From assembly GCA_029834535.1 (NCBI GenBank), contig JAQMWT010000470.1:39915-103914 (forward strand): a stretch of 64,000 nucleotides of DNA. The letters are read 5' to 3'. The translations under genes and the position numbers were made by a program. The DNA comes from Chrysophaeum taylorii. Taxonomy: Eukaryota > Sar > Pelagophyceae > Pelagomonadales > Pelagomonadaceae. Below are positions 9,809-19,607 of this stretch, piece by piece. Every line of letters starts with the position of its first letter. The first letter of the stretch is position 1. The notes beneath the pieces were generated by a model that saw only the letters and a program-made list of their open reading frames with translations, did not search any database and was not told the DNA's origin.

Positions 9809-10405
9809 CTAACTAAAAAAAGTAACTTGATGTGATGGGGGTGAAGATGATGTAGAGTGAACACCGTAGGCGTTTTTGAACTTGTGGAATAAATTGCGTG
9901 GAAGAAGCTTGGGAAAGTGATCAGCGACCTGGTAGTGAGTAGAACACCAGAGAGGACGAATGACCGAGTTGGCATGGTAGTCACGAATACGAAATTCTTG
10001 TAAGTTGATATGACGAGAGGGAGCACTGACTTTAGGGTGATCAGCGACATGCAATGCGCTAGCGTTATCAATAAGCAGGGGGATAGCGTGAGCTTGATCA
10101 CGTGAAAACAAATAAGGGTGAGAGGAGAAGAGTTTGTGGAACCAGTGACATTCATCGGCGGCTGCGCTGGCGGCGATGAGTTCAGCTTCCATGGTGCTTT
10201 TGGCAGTAAGAGTTTGGCGTTTGCTAGACCAGAATACGAGATTGCCAAAGACGAAAATACATGCACCAGAATGGGATCTTAAGCGAGGGTCAGGACGGTC
10301 AGCGAATCTGGCATCAGTAAAACAAATAATGGGCCCACCCACATCCTTCATGCTCCCCACACACACCCCCCTCTTAGCAGTCGACATTTAAGAACAAATA
10401 ATGGG
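9809..10405 (-). pseudogene. RNase H domain of retrotransposon B (interrupted)
   Basis: Copia-type RNase H: FTDARFADRPDPR...SHSGACIFVFGNLVFWSSKRQ, then STMEAELIAASAAADECHW, LLIDNASALHVA and PSRHINLQEF.IRD. The catalytic Asp of TDA, the Glu of EAE and the Asp of IDN are all visible, and the end (QVADHFPKLL) matches the family's AD..TK.L block. The frame is split from the upstream RT by a 59-bp insert at 10334-10392 that brings an in-frame TAA; the ATG inside the insert would restart the reading frame. Confidence 0.88.
10334..10392 (-). repeat. 59-bp dispersed-repeat insertion (D2) with 13-bp direct duplication
   Basis: The insert is flanked on both sides by the same 13 bp (plus strand 'aacaaataatggg', 10321-10333 and 10393-10405). 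Removing the insert and one duplicate rejoins the RNase H frame exactly (SPIIC-FTDAR). The insert matches 9466-9530 in inverted orientation. The net addition is 72 bp, a multiple of three, but it contains TAA on the coding strand. Confidence 0.85.
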
Positions 10406-11420
10406 CGAACGAAGATGATGCAGTTCAAAATAGGTGCCAATCAGATGATGAATAAAGGGCGTAATAGAGGGGCTGTCGGATGAATAGTCGAGTGAATCAT
10501 TAGGAGTACCCTTCAAGTAGCGAAGTAAAACATATAAGTGCAGAAGGTGGGTCTGAAGGTGGGTCTGCTCACGGATGTGCATACCCTGGCAGCATTTGTT
10601 GCACAAAGTAGTATATCGGGGCGACATGTGACAGACAAGTAAATACTAGTGCCACAGTAGTGAGGAAAAAGTTTGCGAAATACGTCTAAAGTAGGAGCCA
10701 AGTCAGAGAGAAGCTTAGCAGAAGGTTTTTGAATAAGAATGTCCGAGTAGGGGACGTCCATAGTATGGAGGTTGGGCTTATGCTCGGTGAGCATCTTGGT
10801 GATCTTCGCTGCTACATTCATAGTGAGGTGACCAGCGGAGACATTGTAGTGTACATCGATACCAAGGAAGGATCTGATGTTATCATGCCACGTACCTTTG
10901 CCATATTCCTTCTCCAGAGCGGTGCGAAGAGATGTAATTTTGGCAGTGTTGGTACCAGTGATCAATAGGTCATCGACTGAGACGGATAGTAGAACCCATC
11001 TGTTGATAGATCGACCCCAACTGATATAGAGGCAAGTGTCGACTTGTGAGCGTTCGAACTCAGGTTGTCGAAGAAGCGAGTCGAGCCCAATGTTCCACAA
11101 CAAAGCTGACTGTTTGAGGCCATAGAGAGCCTTGACGAGTCGGAGAGCGAGCTTTGACTCTGGGTGGTTCTTCTGTATATGCTGGATGGAATTTTTCGAG
11201 ACACGTATTCCTCGAGGTAAGTGAATCCATACCGGGCGATCGAGTGCCGATTGGATGAATGCCTGAGGAATGTCCGCGTAAAGGTTCAAGCTTAAATGCA
11301 CCATTGGAGCACAATCCTTCAATTTCTTTGCGAATCGAAGCGATATGCTTTAACTTATCTTCTTCGCTGAGTCCTTTGAGTTCGACAATCTTCTCAGGCT
11401 CATAGACAATATCTTCAGCA
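10406..11420 (-). pseudogene. Copia reverse transcriptase of retrotransposon B
   Basis: Conserved copia RT blocks appear in order: EDKLKHIASIRKEIEGL (family W..A...E...L entry), YADIPQAFIQSALDRPVWIHLP (D...AFL.G....V.M..P), LVKALYGLKQSALLWN, and LLSVSVDDLLITG with the catalytic VDD at about 10967-10980. LRYLKGT and the approach to RNase H follow in frames ending at 10388. At least two frameshifts (near 11330 and 10600) break it, so this copy is inactive although the active-site residues remain. Confidence 0.88.
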
Positions 11421-12830
11421 GTCACGAGTTGTAACACGACATGGTCGATGTGCTGCAAGTCATAGTCCATGACTTCATGGATAGTATCTTGATTCGGATC
11501 ACTTTGACTTAGGAAGAGGTGTCCGAGTTCGCCAGAATCATGCACGAAGGCATGTCTGTGACGAGAAGCTAAGTGGTAGTGCTGATGCGCTGAGATGTCC
11601 CATAAAAGGGAGGAGTTCATACAACATAATTCTTGGTTCCATTGACGCGCATAATACTCTGCCGGTGACAGTTCGTCGTGGCACACATAGTTCTCGAGAA
11701 CAGAATTGTCGTTGTCCAGGTGGTCGACCAATACAGATGAGTGGTGCGGCTTCCTTGGGAAGTCGACGCACAAGAGTTCTGCGTTGGTTTCTTTCTGCAG
11801 ATCCAGTGCAGTGCCGCCCATGATACCATAGTCTTGTGTGGTATTTGCTAGGAGACATCCTTTCGGGACATCATTTGGCGGCTTAGCATCCCTTCTAATG
11901 TTGAGATCAGATGCGATGCTGACGGCATGGCCCTGGTGCAGAGCGCTGACACTGATGATGAACATCAATGTGCTGGACATGTTGGCTGTGGCGCGAGTCG
12001 TGGATTGCTCCTGCTGGTATTTCCAGTTGCGACCATACTCTGAAGCGACAATGCGTCTGGTGAAAAGCTTTCCATCGTCGACACGTTTCACAATATAGAG
12101 AGGATCTTTGGGAATGCGGAATCCGCGCTCGTCCTTGAGATCTGCCTTGAGTTTGTCACTCTGGTTGCGATGCACGAGATCTGGGGTAAAACCTGAATCG
12201 TCGAGAACAACCTCTAGGCGATCCTTTCGTTTGGGCATCGGAATGCTACCATCCGGCGGAGGTGGCCGGTTGAGGAACGAAAAATCCTGTTCGGGTGTCT
12301 CGTCGCTGACGGGACTTGGATCAGCAGCGGAGGTTGGATCCGGTTCTTTGTGCTCGTCGTCATCGTCGGGTTTGTCATCCTGGTCGTCATCTTGAGTCTC
12401 GCCCTCATTTTTCGATTCCTGTCTAGCTTCCGGCATTTGCTGTTCGCTTATAGCTGGGAGCGGGTCCTCTTGCCGTGCCTCTGTTGGGATCTGCGTGAGT
12501 GCTTTGATCCGTTCGGTCTCCTTGTTGCGGCTGACTGGCAAGTCTGCATCAACGTGGAAGTCGTTCGAGGCGACGATTTTCCATATCGCCCCTGATGTAC
12601 AAGCAGGATAGAGCTATGAACATCACGGATAAATCGGTACGTGCCGGGGAGGTTTGGGACGTAATTGTTGCTGTTGAGGTAGGAGGCGGAGACGCTGGAG
12701 GGTTCCAGCTTGTGGCTTTTAGGGTAGACAAAGGTGACAGGTTCGCCAAAGGGAAGGAGCTTCAAGAGCGGTGCCATGGGTGACATGATGCGCCGGGGGA
12801 CTTTTGGCGTGCTGAATGGTGCCGGGCTTG
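11400..12830 (-). pseudogene. Integrase C-terminal/linker region of retrotransposon B
   Basis: The upstream part reads LLKLLPFGEPVTFVYPKSHK...NLPGTYRFI, similar to the copia segment after the integrase core (fG..v....p..k...........G.Y.v). Then comes a long acidic linker (DDDQDDKPDDDDEHKEPDP) and a poorly conserved region rich in His and Ser leading to RT. The integrase zinc finger and D-D-E core, expected just upstream, are not visible: the unknown domain runs directly into this segment. Confidence 0.55.
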
Positions 12831-13777
12831 TGCAAGGGGGGCAGAGCGGCAGTCGAAGCGCTGGGGGGGCTGGGTCGCTTGTCAACATGGACTTTAGCAA
12901 CGGTTGCCTCGGCAAGAAGCGTCTCGAGGTTTTTCGATTTGCTTGGCTTGCGGATCGCATCATGGTGAGCATCTGCTACGGCATTGAAGAGGGATGTGAG
13001 GTTGAGGTCCTCCTCTGCTAAGAGACGGCTGGAGATGTTCAGCAAGAATTCTGCAACCTGGTTGATGTCTCCGGGGCTGGGGATGCCATTGCGTATTGTT
13101 GCCCATTCGATGTGAAAGTTCACGTGGTGGTGCGATTCGTGGAGTGCGAGGACAGCGTTGTACTTGGCCTGCAGCACGTGGTGCGGGACGGCGTTGGCCA
13201 GTGCCTTAAACGCGAAGTACGGCGGGTGTTGTTGGAACAGGCAGAGCAGTTCCGGGTCCGAGTGGTGTCCGAACTTTGCGATTTCGTTGAGGGTCGCATA
13301 GCGGATGTGGTCTGGAGAGATCAGCAGCAAGGCGTTGGAGTAGCTCGTGTTGGTAGGGTACGAGCCAGTGACCGAGTAGCACTTGGTGCTTTTCTGAAGC
13401 GTGTCTCCGATGTGGCCGACATAGTCCGCGTAAGTGGGACGTGCTTTGGACATTAGGAGTCCCTTGGGGTCATCGAGAGTAATTCGCCCTCGCGAGTCGA
13501 TCGCGGCAAAGCCGGGATGAGAGCGATTCATGTAGTGGACCCAAGTGGACGGGCGCGAGCAGCTGTGAGTGACGGCCAAGGAGGTGGTGTAGGCGACGAC
13601 CAGAAAGGCGGTGCCCTTGGGAACATCCAGGGAAAAGGCGTGCGTTGGGGAGAAGACTGCGGGTTGGTGGGAACAGTCCAATATCTGAGGGGGCCTGGAG
13701 TGTAGGGTGAGGGAAGCGCGCGGGAAGTAGCCACAGGCGACCGCAGTAGCGACGGTGCCGGTGATGGCTCCATCCAA
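12719..13777 (-). pseudogene. Conserved post-methyltransferase domain (unknown) in B
   Basis: One open frame of about 350 aa between the methyltransferase and the pol part. The first two thirds parallel the same region of A (PGFAAIDSRGRITLDDPKG; KALANAVPHHVLQAKYNAVLAL; FLLNISSRLLAEEDLNLTSL). The last third is a Lys/Pro/Ser-rich tail. I do not recognise the fold; the helix-rich middle could be a capsid-like or nucleic-acid-binding module, but that is speculation. Confidence 0.55.
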
Positions 13778-13789
13778 ATGGTAAACACA

Positions 13790-14925
13790 TTAGGACTCTG
13801 AGGCATGAAAGCAGCGGAGGGTGTTCCAAGCGGCGGGAGTTGGATGTTGCGACAAGTGATTGTGCAGCAAAGTGAAAACCAGGAGATGGGAGATGTAAGT
13901 CATGGTAGCGTAGGGAGTGCCGTCGGCATCTAGACCGAGATCCGTGAAGGGCTTGGTGAAGCGTGTAAGCATTTGACAGATGCGGGCATTTTCGGAAATC
14001 GAGAGTTTAGAGGCGTTGGCGGGAGCGTAGGAAAAGGTGGCCTTGTGCTGGTAATAGGTCAAGGTGGAGCGGGACACGGTGCCACGAAGGGCGGGGTTGG
14101 CGATCCAGAGATCGTCAGGGATAGTCTGGCTGGGGTCCAGAAGTGGAACAATGCTCGGATCAGCGGAGGAGATGTTAACCAAGGAGAAGCGGTTTTCTCG
14201 AGGTTGTACTCGGTGAGCGGGCGTCGGGCATAGACAGCGAGGTAGCGGGTCTTGCTTATGACGTCGCCAAAAGCGGGGGCATTGTAGACACCGGAGTGTC
14301 GGAAGTAACCTAAGCGCTGATAGCATTTGGCGCGTTGGGTGTACTCGTGATGAGTTCGACGTTCTTGACAATGGCGTAGGTCGGGAGCGTGCAGGGAACA
14401 AAGCGGATTTGTTCTGTGACGAAAAGGTCGGCGGTCACCGGAGTGGCGTAGCCGTCGTATTCTTTCATTACACTCAAATGTTGACATGGCAGTGTGAAAA
14501 CTGCAAAGTCGAAATGAGGTAGTCGTATTTTGCCGGTTTGCAGAGCGGCATTGAGCTTTCTTAGATCCGCATAATGCTGAGCGCGCGGGAAGAGTTGTTG
14601 CGCGCGGGCGCGCATAATAGGGTGAATTCCACAGGTGACCACGACAGTAATACGTTTGTTGAAGCGTTTGCGAAAAGAGGTAAAGCCTTCTTGGTGGAGT
14701 CCACCTGCAATAATAGCTGTTTTTAGCGGAGGGGGTTGTGCTTGCACAGAGAGGTCCGCTGAGCCAGTGAATGCATATTGGACGACAGTACGCGGGAGGC
14801 TAATGAGTTCCGATAGGAATATGGAATGATGCCGTAACTTGGTAAAATCCAGCACGTGGGATTGCGAGCGTGTCTTTGCGACATCCTGCGTGATGTGTGC
14901 AAGTTCATCCTTGAGTGGCATTCGG
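13790..14925 (-). pseudogene. DNA cytosine-5 methyltransferase of retrotransposon B
   Basis: C5-methyltransferase motifs are readable in order over three frames. Motif I region: AIIAGGLHQEGF. Motif II: VVVTCGIHPIMRARAQQLFP. Motif III: YADLRKLNAAL. Motif IV: FDFAVFTLPCQHLSVM, with the catalytic Cys in PCQ at about 14481-14489. Motif VI: PTYAIVKNVELI, where the usual ENV reads KNV, so the catalytic Glu is replaced. Motif VIII: YNAPAFGDVISKTRYLAVYARRP, after a frameshift near 14340. The C-terminal part (ISENARICQ..., TYISHLLVFTLL), after another shift near 14200, fits motifs IX-X. The family methylates C5 of cytosine in DNA. Position directly after the element's protease argues that it belongs to the retrotransposon and was not a separate insertion. 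Confidence 0.75.
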
Positions 14926-15079
14926 GTTCCGGTGTGAAACTAAGCACAGCGCGGAATGTTTGCTTTGGATGAGACGGCAGGGACAACAGGCCATTGGTTT
15001 GGCGATTGGCGAGAACTATTGCTGTTTTTCCTAGAAGCGTCTTATAATCGTGGGGATCCGCGGTCGACGTGTTCATAAG

Positions 15080-15480
15080 CTCATAAAGGTATGGTTCGTG
15101 TGGCAATGGCGGGTCGGTTGCTTGGACGTTCAGAGCTTTGAGCTGAGATGTCGCGATAACCTGTAGACCTTTTCGGAATTGCGGGACGACCAGAAATACG
15201 AGATATAATGCGTAACCTGTTGATTCTTTTATATCCTTTGAGGAGAGACCTGCGGCCTGCAAGTACAACGGTTTGACACCGATGAAATGGCTGGTTAAGG
15301 TGCCTCTTCCCATACGTATGGTGTGTTCGGGAATCCGGCGTATGGACTCGGGAACAAAGTTGAATTGTGCGAGTGAAGCAAAAGGATGCGCCACCGTCAA
15401 TTAAAGAAGTTTCAGTGCCGGGTCCATTGCATCCGTGCAGCGAGTTAGTCTTCTTTGAGGTCTTTCCTGGAGTGTAAGTG
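15080..15480 (-). pseudogene. Retropepsin-like protease of retrotransposon B
   Basis: ETSLIDGGAS (about 15385-15412) is an aspartic-protease active site of the D-S/G-G-A type. A frameshift follows, then FNFVPESIRRIPEHTIRMG, GTLTSHFIGVKPLYLQ and YALYLVFLVVPQF, typical of retropepsin beta strands. It would cleave the element's polyprotein. It is followed, after about 50 codons, by the methyltransferase frame. Confidence 0.7.
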
Positions 15481-15601
15481 GCACAAAGAAAATCTGCGAC
15501 TCTGGGGGAGATTGTGGATGAGGTCGGGAAATTCGTCATCGTGAGGCTTGGTGCCTGATTGAGTAAGATGTGGTTGGCGGCACAGGCGTCGTCGGCAACC
15601 A

Positions 15602-15907
15602 TCAGCGAAAAAGCTGACTCTGGTGTAGAGCACGCCTGTAGTCACTGTGACGTTGTGCGTAGTCTTCGGCGGAATCATCTTCATCGTGGATTTCGGGGAT
15701 GGTGTCGTCGTAGAGGCCTAGCTGTCCGTGGTCATCATAGAAACCGAGATGGCCTTGGTCATCTTTTTCGTCAGTTTCGCCCTCATCAGGTGGATCAGCC
15801 TGAGGATCGGATGATAGCACCTGAAGAAACTCCGCGGCATCGCAATCTGCTTCGGAGAGAAGTATCTCATCAGAGATGGTGGTCATGAGGTTGATTAGCT
15901 TGCTCAT
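15602..15907 (-). pseudogene. Acidic linker ORF between gag and protease in B
   Basis: A 101-codon frame rich in Asp/Glu with a short internal repeat (GHLGFYDD / GQLGLYDD). It is probably part of the gag-pol polyprotein, shifted from its neighbours by indels. No domain recognised. Confidence 0.45.
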
Positions 15908-15945
15908 GCGCTCGGAGTTGGACGTATGTTGGCGACCGGCTTGGC

Positions 15946-16905
15946 TTAGATTCCGTATGGTTTGGAGCTTGCGACGGACTTCACGAAGGGGGACCTTGAA
16001 TCGTTGGTCAGGAGTAGACGGCTTTGGTGGATGCGGTTGGGTGGGAAAGGTGACCTTGCGAAGGTGCGGGTGCTCGCGTTTGTCGGGGGTGACAGGAGCA
16101 GCACGGGGATTTTGCTTGTGCTTCGTTGGGGTGACAGGGGGAGCCTTGGGCTTGGGGCTGTCATTGATGTCATAGTACGACGGAGAGCGAGGATCGGGAG
16201 GCTTTTTTTTTTTGGCTTTTTGGGGTGGCGGGTGAGCTGCTTCTTCCTATAGGCGTAAAGATGTTGGATGAGATCATTGTCGTCATCTTCATCGAGGTTG
16301 GCTTCAGTGAGAAAGACGGCAGCAGGGTCGGTGTCGTCATTGGAGGCTTCATTGGGATCCGGAGGGATGTCATCTTCAGAGGCGGTGTCTTCTTCCTCGG
16401 TGAAGTGGAGGCCATGACGGCGGGAGCGAAAACGTGGATTATCCTTGTCCTTAGTCGGTAGACGACCAAAGTCAGCGACGAATCGCAACGGCTTGAAATT
16501 GAGGGTGGGATGAGGCTTAAGGTGAGCCCAAAAGTTGCGCTCGAAGGTGGAGATAACTGTGATGCGGGCGATCAGCCTGGGAAGGTGATTAATGGCTTCC
16601 TTGTCTTCGTCGAGTAATAGCGAGTCGTTTGGAGTACGTAGACAATTGGCAAGACGCGCGAAGCCCTTGATGAGTGTTGGGGCGCGGGAGTCAAGCAAGC
16701 TTGGGGGGTACTTGAAGCGAAGGAGTTGGCGGATTTCCTCGAGGATCTTGTCGTTGGAAAGCAGGAGAGAGGTCGACCATAAACCGGGGTTGAGTCTGCG
16801 GACTCTCTCACCGAAAAACCCGCCGATTTCGACCCGGATTTCGATATTGTCGCCGAGAGGGTGGCCTGGGGGGTTGCGTGAAGGTACAAGTGGCTCCAGG
16901 CCGAC
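15946..16905 (-). pseudogene. gag: gag-like region of retrotransposon B
   Basis: The frame is open from at least 16905 (VGLEPLVPSRNPPGHPLGD...) to 15946, about 320 codons. The N-terminal half is helix-rich (ILEEIRQLLRFKYPP, LIKGFARLANCLRTP, LIARITVISTFERNFWAHL), as expected for a capsid protein. The C-terminal half is acidic, then basic and Pro/Ser-rich (KKPKKKS, RSPFPPNRIH). No CCHC knuckle is seen. The role is inferred from position upstream of the protease. Confidence 0.55.
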
Positions 16906-16939
16906 CCGCAGTCGCCCTATAGACTCTGCCTGAAGTCAA

Positions 16940-17430
16940 CGACCCTGTGGCGAGGTGCGGCTAGTACTAAAACTAGTCGAAATCACCGTGTTCGCGAGTC
17001 TCTGCGGAAAGAACAGACGCGTCGATGGTGCAGTGAAATGTGTACTTGCGCTTGAGGCGCTCGGCCTCGCGCTGGCGTTCGATTCTAGCGTGCTCGAAGT
17101 GCGTTCCGTCAATCTCCGTCTTCGACGCCGGTGTGTTCGTCTCGCGCTTATCATTCGGGTTTGGGCGATGCTGAGACTTCTGCAACCTAAGTCCACTAGG
17201 CGTGGCGTCTTCACTGGAGGCTGTGAGCCTCTGTCCTCGACATCGTCGCTCTCGACGTGATCTGCGTCGGATACCTTGGCCATCTGGCGTTCGTCCTCGG
17301 CTCGTAAGTCCTCCGAACTTTCTCCATGGTGGCGACGGCTTCTTCAAGCGTTGAGTGGTGCCCACTTTCCTCCTCGTCGACTTCCCGTCGCCGGCGCGCC
17401 TCTCCAGACGTCCAGACAGATATAATAGTA
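16940..17430 (-). other. 5' region of retrotransposon B, partly coding-like
   Basis: Minus-strand frames at 16973-17365 and 17211-17453 are charged (DGTHFEHARIERQREAERLKRK; EVDEEESGHHSTLEEAV) and could be the N terminus of gag or a leader ORF. No LTR end is identifiable because a Helitron copy starts at 17431. Confidence 0.35.
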
Positions 17431-18468
17431 CAAGTGCAGGCCAGTAAGTTCACCTATCTCTAACCCCAGTAAGTTCACCTGGTCCCAGTAAGTTCACATA
17501 GTCCCAATCTCTAACCCCAGTAAATTCGGCGTAAGCCCACTCGTGCTCACATCCACTCACCCCACTCTCCTTCGAGCTCGTCGCTCTCACCTCCGCCAAT
17601 CTAAGCTGCTTTGATCCGTACACGCCGCTCGCCTTTGCGTTCACTCTAAAAACCCCTGTAAGTTCACTTGGTCTCAGTAAGTTCACCTGGTCACTAAGTT
17701 CACCTAGTCCCAATCTCAAACCACAGTAAGTTCACCTGGTCCCAGTAAGTTCACCTACCGTGCGCGTGTAGACGCCGGGAGGGGGCTTATCGGTATTGCG
17801 CAGCACGTGTGGGGTAGGGTGGAGTCGTCGACTCAGAAGAGGATATCCTCGGGGTTGCCAATCGACAGAGAGCCACGTAGAGCTGGACGTGGCAGAAGAC
17901 GGGCTTGGGCAAGAGGACGCCGACCTCGCGGGGCGTCTGGCCCTGGCTCTTGGTGATCGTTTGGCGTCGGTGGGGCTTGAGGGATACAGGTTGGAGGAGC
18001 CTCGGTGACACGACACGATCGATCATGTATCTGGTACCGTTGCAGTGGCCGTGCGACGGGTCGAGGTTGCGAAGACTTTAAGCTCGCGATCAAAGTCAGC
18101 ATGCCGTTGGTTGTCAGGGAGTTGAAAACTCGACTGTAAAGAGCGAGGCGTCGGCTTCCGACCCAACCTAGTCGGCCGAAAAGAACTCCGACGCCTCGTC
18201 TTCGGGAAAAAAAGGCCGCGGTCATGCGCGCGTTGTCAGCATCGACAACATCGTTTCGACGGGGCGTGAGAATGGCGCGCTGAAAGAGCCGCCGCGGGTC
18301 GTGGAAATAGTCTGCGAGGTCGCCGTAGACGGCTTGGAGGATCACTGTCTGGCTCTCGCGCCTACCTGATCCTTACTCTCGCGCCTATCTGATCCTTACC
18401 CTAAATCGAGGGACAAACAAACAGACAGACAGACAGACAGACAAACATCTGTCGATTAGTAGTTAGGA
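17431..18468 (-). mobile_element. Helitron-like element, copy H1
   Basis: A unit of about 1.04 kb on the minus strand, starting TCCTAACTACTAATCG at 18468 and ending GCACTTG at 17431. Two further copies lie at 61785-62850 and 62851-63840. Inside is a decayed Pif1/Helitron helicase C-terminus in several frames: AILTPRRNDVVDADNARM, FNSLTTNGM, RNLDPSHGHCNGTRYMI, ITKSQGQT and VGVLLPKPVFCHVQLYVALCR. The 3' 350 bp hold many copies of a 19-bp iteron (plus strand 'agtaagttcacctggtccc'). A (CAGA/CAAA)n tract lies near the 5' end. The copies share most of the same breaks, so this is a non-autonomous family. Confidence 0.85.
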
Positions 18469-19052
18469 CTTGCCGCGTTTCGACTGTTACGAGATGTCCG
18501 CTGGATACCGACTAATGCCAGGCACTGGATCGCCCCTTTTCGGCTGAAACGCGCCATGAAGGCGTGTTCGCACCCACTCTCCTGCGTCCCCAGAGGCCAT
18601 CGCCGACAGCAAGAGCGCGAAGCACGGCTTCCACACAGTTGTCGCGCTGCGAGAACAAGGTCACTAAACCCCAGTTTTCAAGGCTACAAGTATGTACAAA
18701 CTGTACAATCTTTCAGAAATTGGGGTAAGCCTTCGAAATGAACCCGAATTTCCGAAACCTGGGCGGAGCGAGCCCTGAATTTTGTGGCTCGGGAGGGCCA
18801 AAACTGCGCATCGGGGATCCAATGGGAACCTACGGGCTCCCGATATGGGACATGATGCGCGTAGCTCCGCAACCTGCTTGACGCCCTACGGCGACATCGT
18901 CTTTTTAGTACGTAGTATAAATGTCTGCCCGGGACGCGTCCAAGGAGCGTCCGCGCCGAATTCGACGCGTGTTTGACCCCCAACATCGACTTTGACAGGA
19001 AACGCTCCCGAAAATTCAGGTCGTGTTCCGCAGGCTCATAGTCGAATCTGCT
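18469..19052. other. Intergenic stretch, nothing recognised
   Basis: No convincing coding frame. The minus-strand ORF 18684-19088 (134 aa, Arg/Ser-rich) has no recognisable domain and overlaps the next repeat. Confidence 0.35.
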
Positions 19053-19275
19053 TGTAGTCCTCTGATTTGCGCTCAAGCTCATGATCATGGTCTAGCTTGT
19101 CCCGTAGGTACGTAGACTTACATGTTAAATTAGGTGTAGTTCTACGTGTCGTCTGCCGTGTGCTGAGGCTAGGGGAATTAACCTGTTCCCGGAACTCTAA
19201 CCTGCCAGACTCGCACGGTGACGCGGGATGGTTCTTCAGTGACTTTACACAAATGCACTGTAGAATACTCTACAC
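19053..19275 (+). repeat. Dispersed repeat, copy 2 (matches 2125-2350)
   Basis: Same orientation as the copy at 2125-2350, with scattered substitutions and small indels. No retrotransposon gag follows it here, so it may be a solo LTR-type remnant. Confidence 0.65.
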
Positions 19276-19607
19276 CCAGGACACAGACATATGTCGTCGG
19301 TTGATGATGCACAAATGGACTGCGAACTTCAGCCTAGTGATCAGCATCGATTACAGGTCCCGGGACAAGAAGGTGAGAGGCGCTCTGCACCCAGATGGGC
19401 GGCTTAATGTTCGAGTCGGCGTCGTCGCATAAATGTCTTCCGGATTGAGGGTGGCTGGTGGGATATATGAAGTGTGGGTGGGAGTCAGGTAATAGCATAG
19501 GTGGACTACCCAGCGAAGCGCACGGGATTCTTCGTCGGGCATGCAAATGATGGTGCGACAATAAGACGCAAAGCAGGAAGGTGTGTCTATGTTTGACTAG
19601 TGGCGCA

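Larger units (their letters stand above)
9571..17430 (-). mobile_element. Retrotransposon B: copia-type element carrying a DNA methyltransferase
   Basis: On the minus strand the order is gag (16905-15946), acidic linker (15907-15602), retropepsin (about 15480-15080), DNA cytosine-5 methyltransferase (14925-13800), unknown domain (13777-12720), linker, copia reverse transcriptase (about 11420-10406) and copia RNase H (10405-9809). It is better preserved than A but has several frameshifts and an insertion in RNase H. I find no integrase catalytic core. LTRs are not resolved: the 3' non-coding part is 9571-9808, and the 5' side is cut by a Helitron copy at 17431. Confidence 0.85.

Noticed and set aside
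10334-10392. Reading the 59-bp insert as a spliced intron
   Set aside because: No GT...AG pair at positions that would restore the RNase H frame is visible; it is better described as an insertion with a target duplication.
17440-17760. CRISPR-like array of about 19-bp repeats (agtaagttcacctggtccc)
   Set aside because: Repeats are irregularly spaced, partly overlapping, and lie within a Helitron-like element of a eukaryotic genome; they are subterminal iterons.
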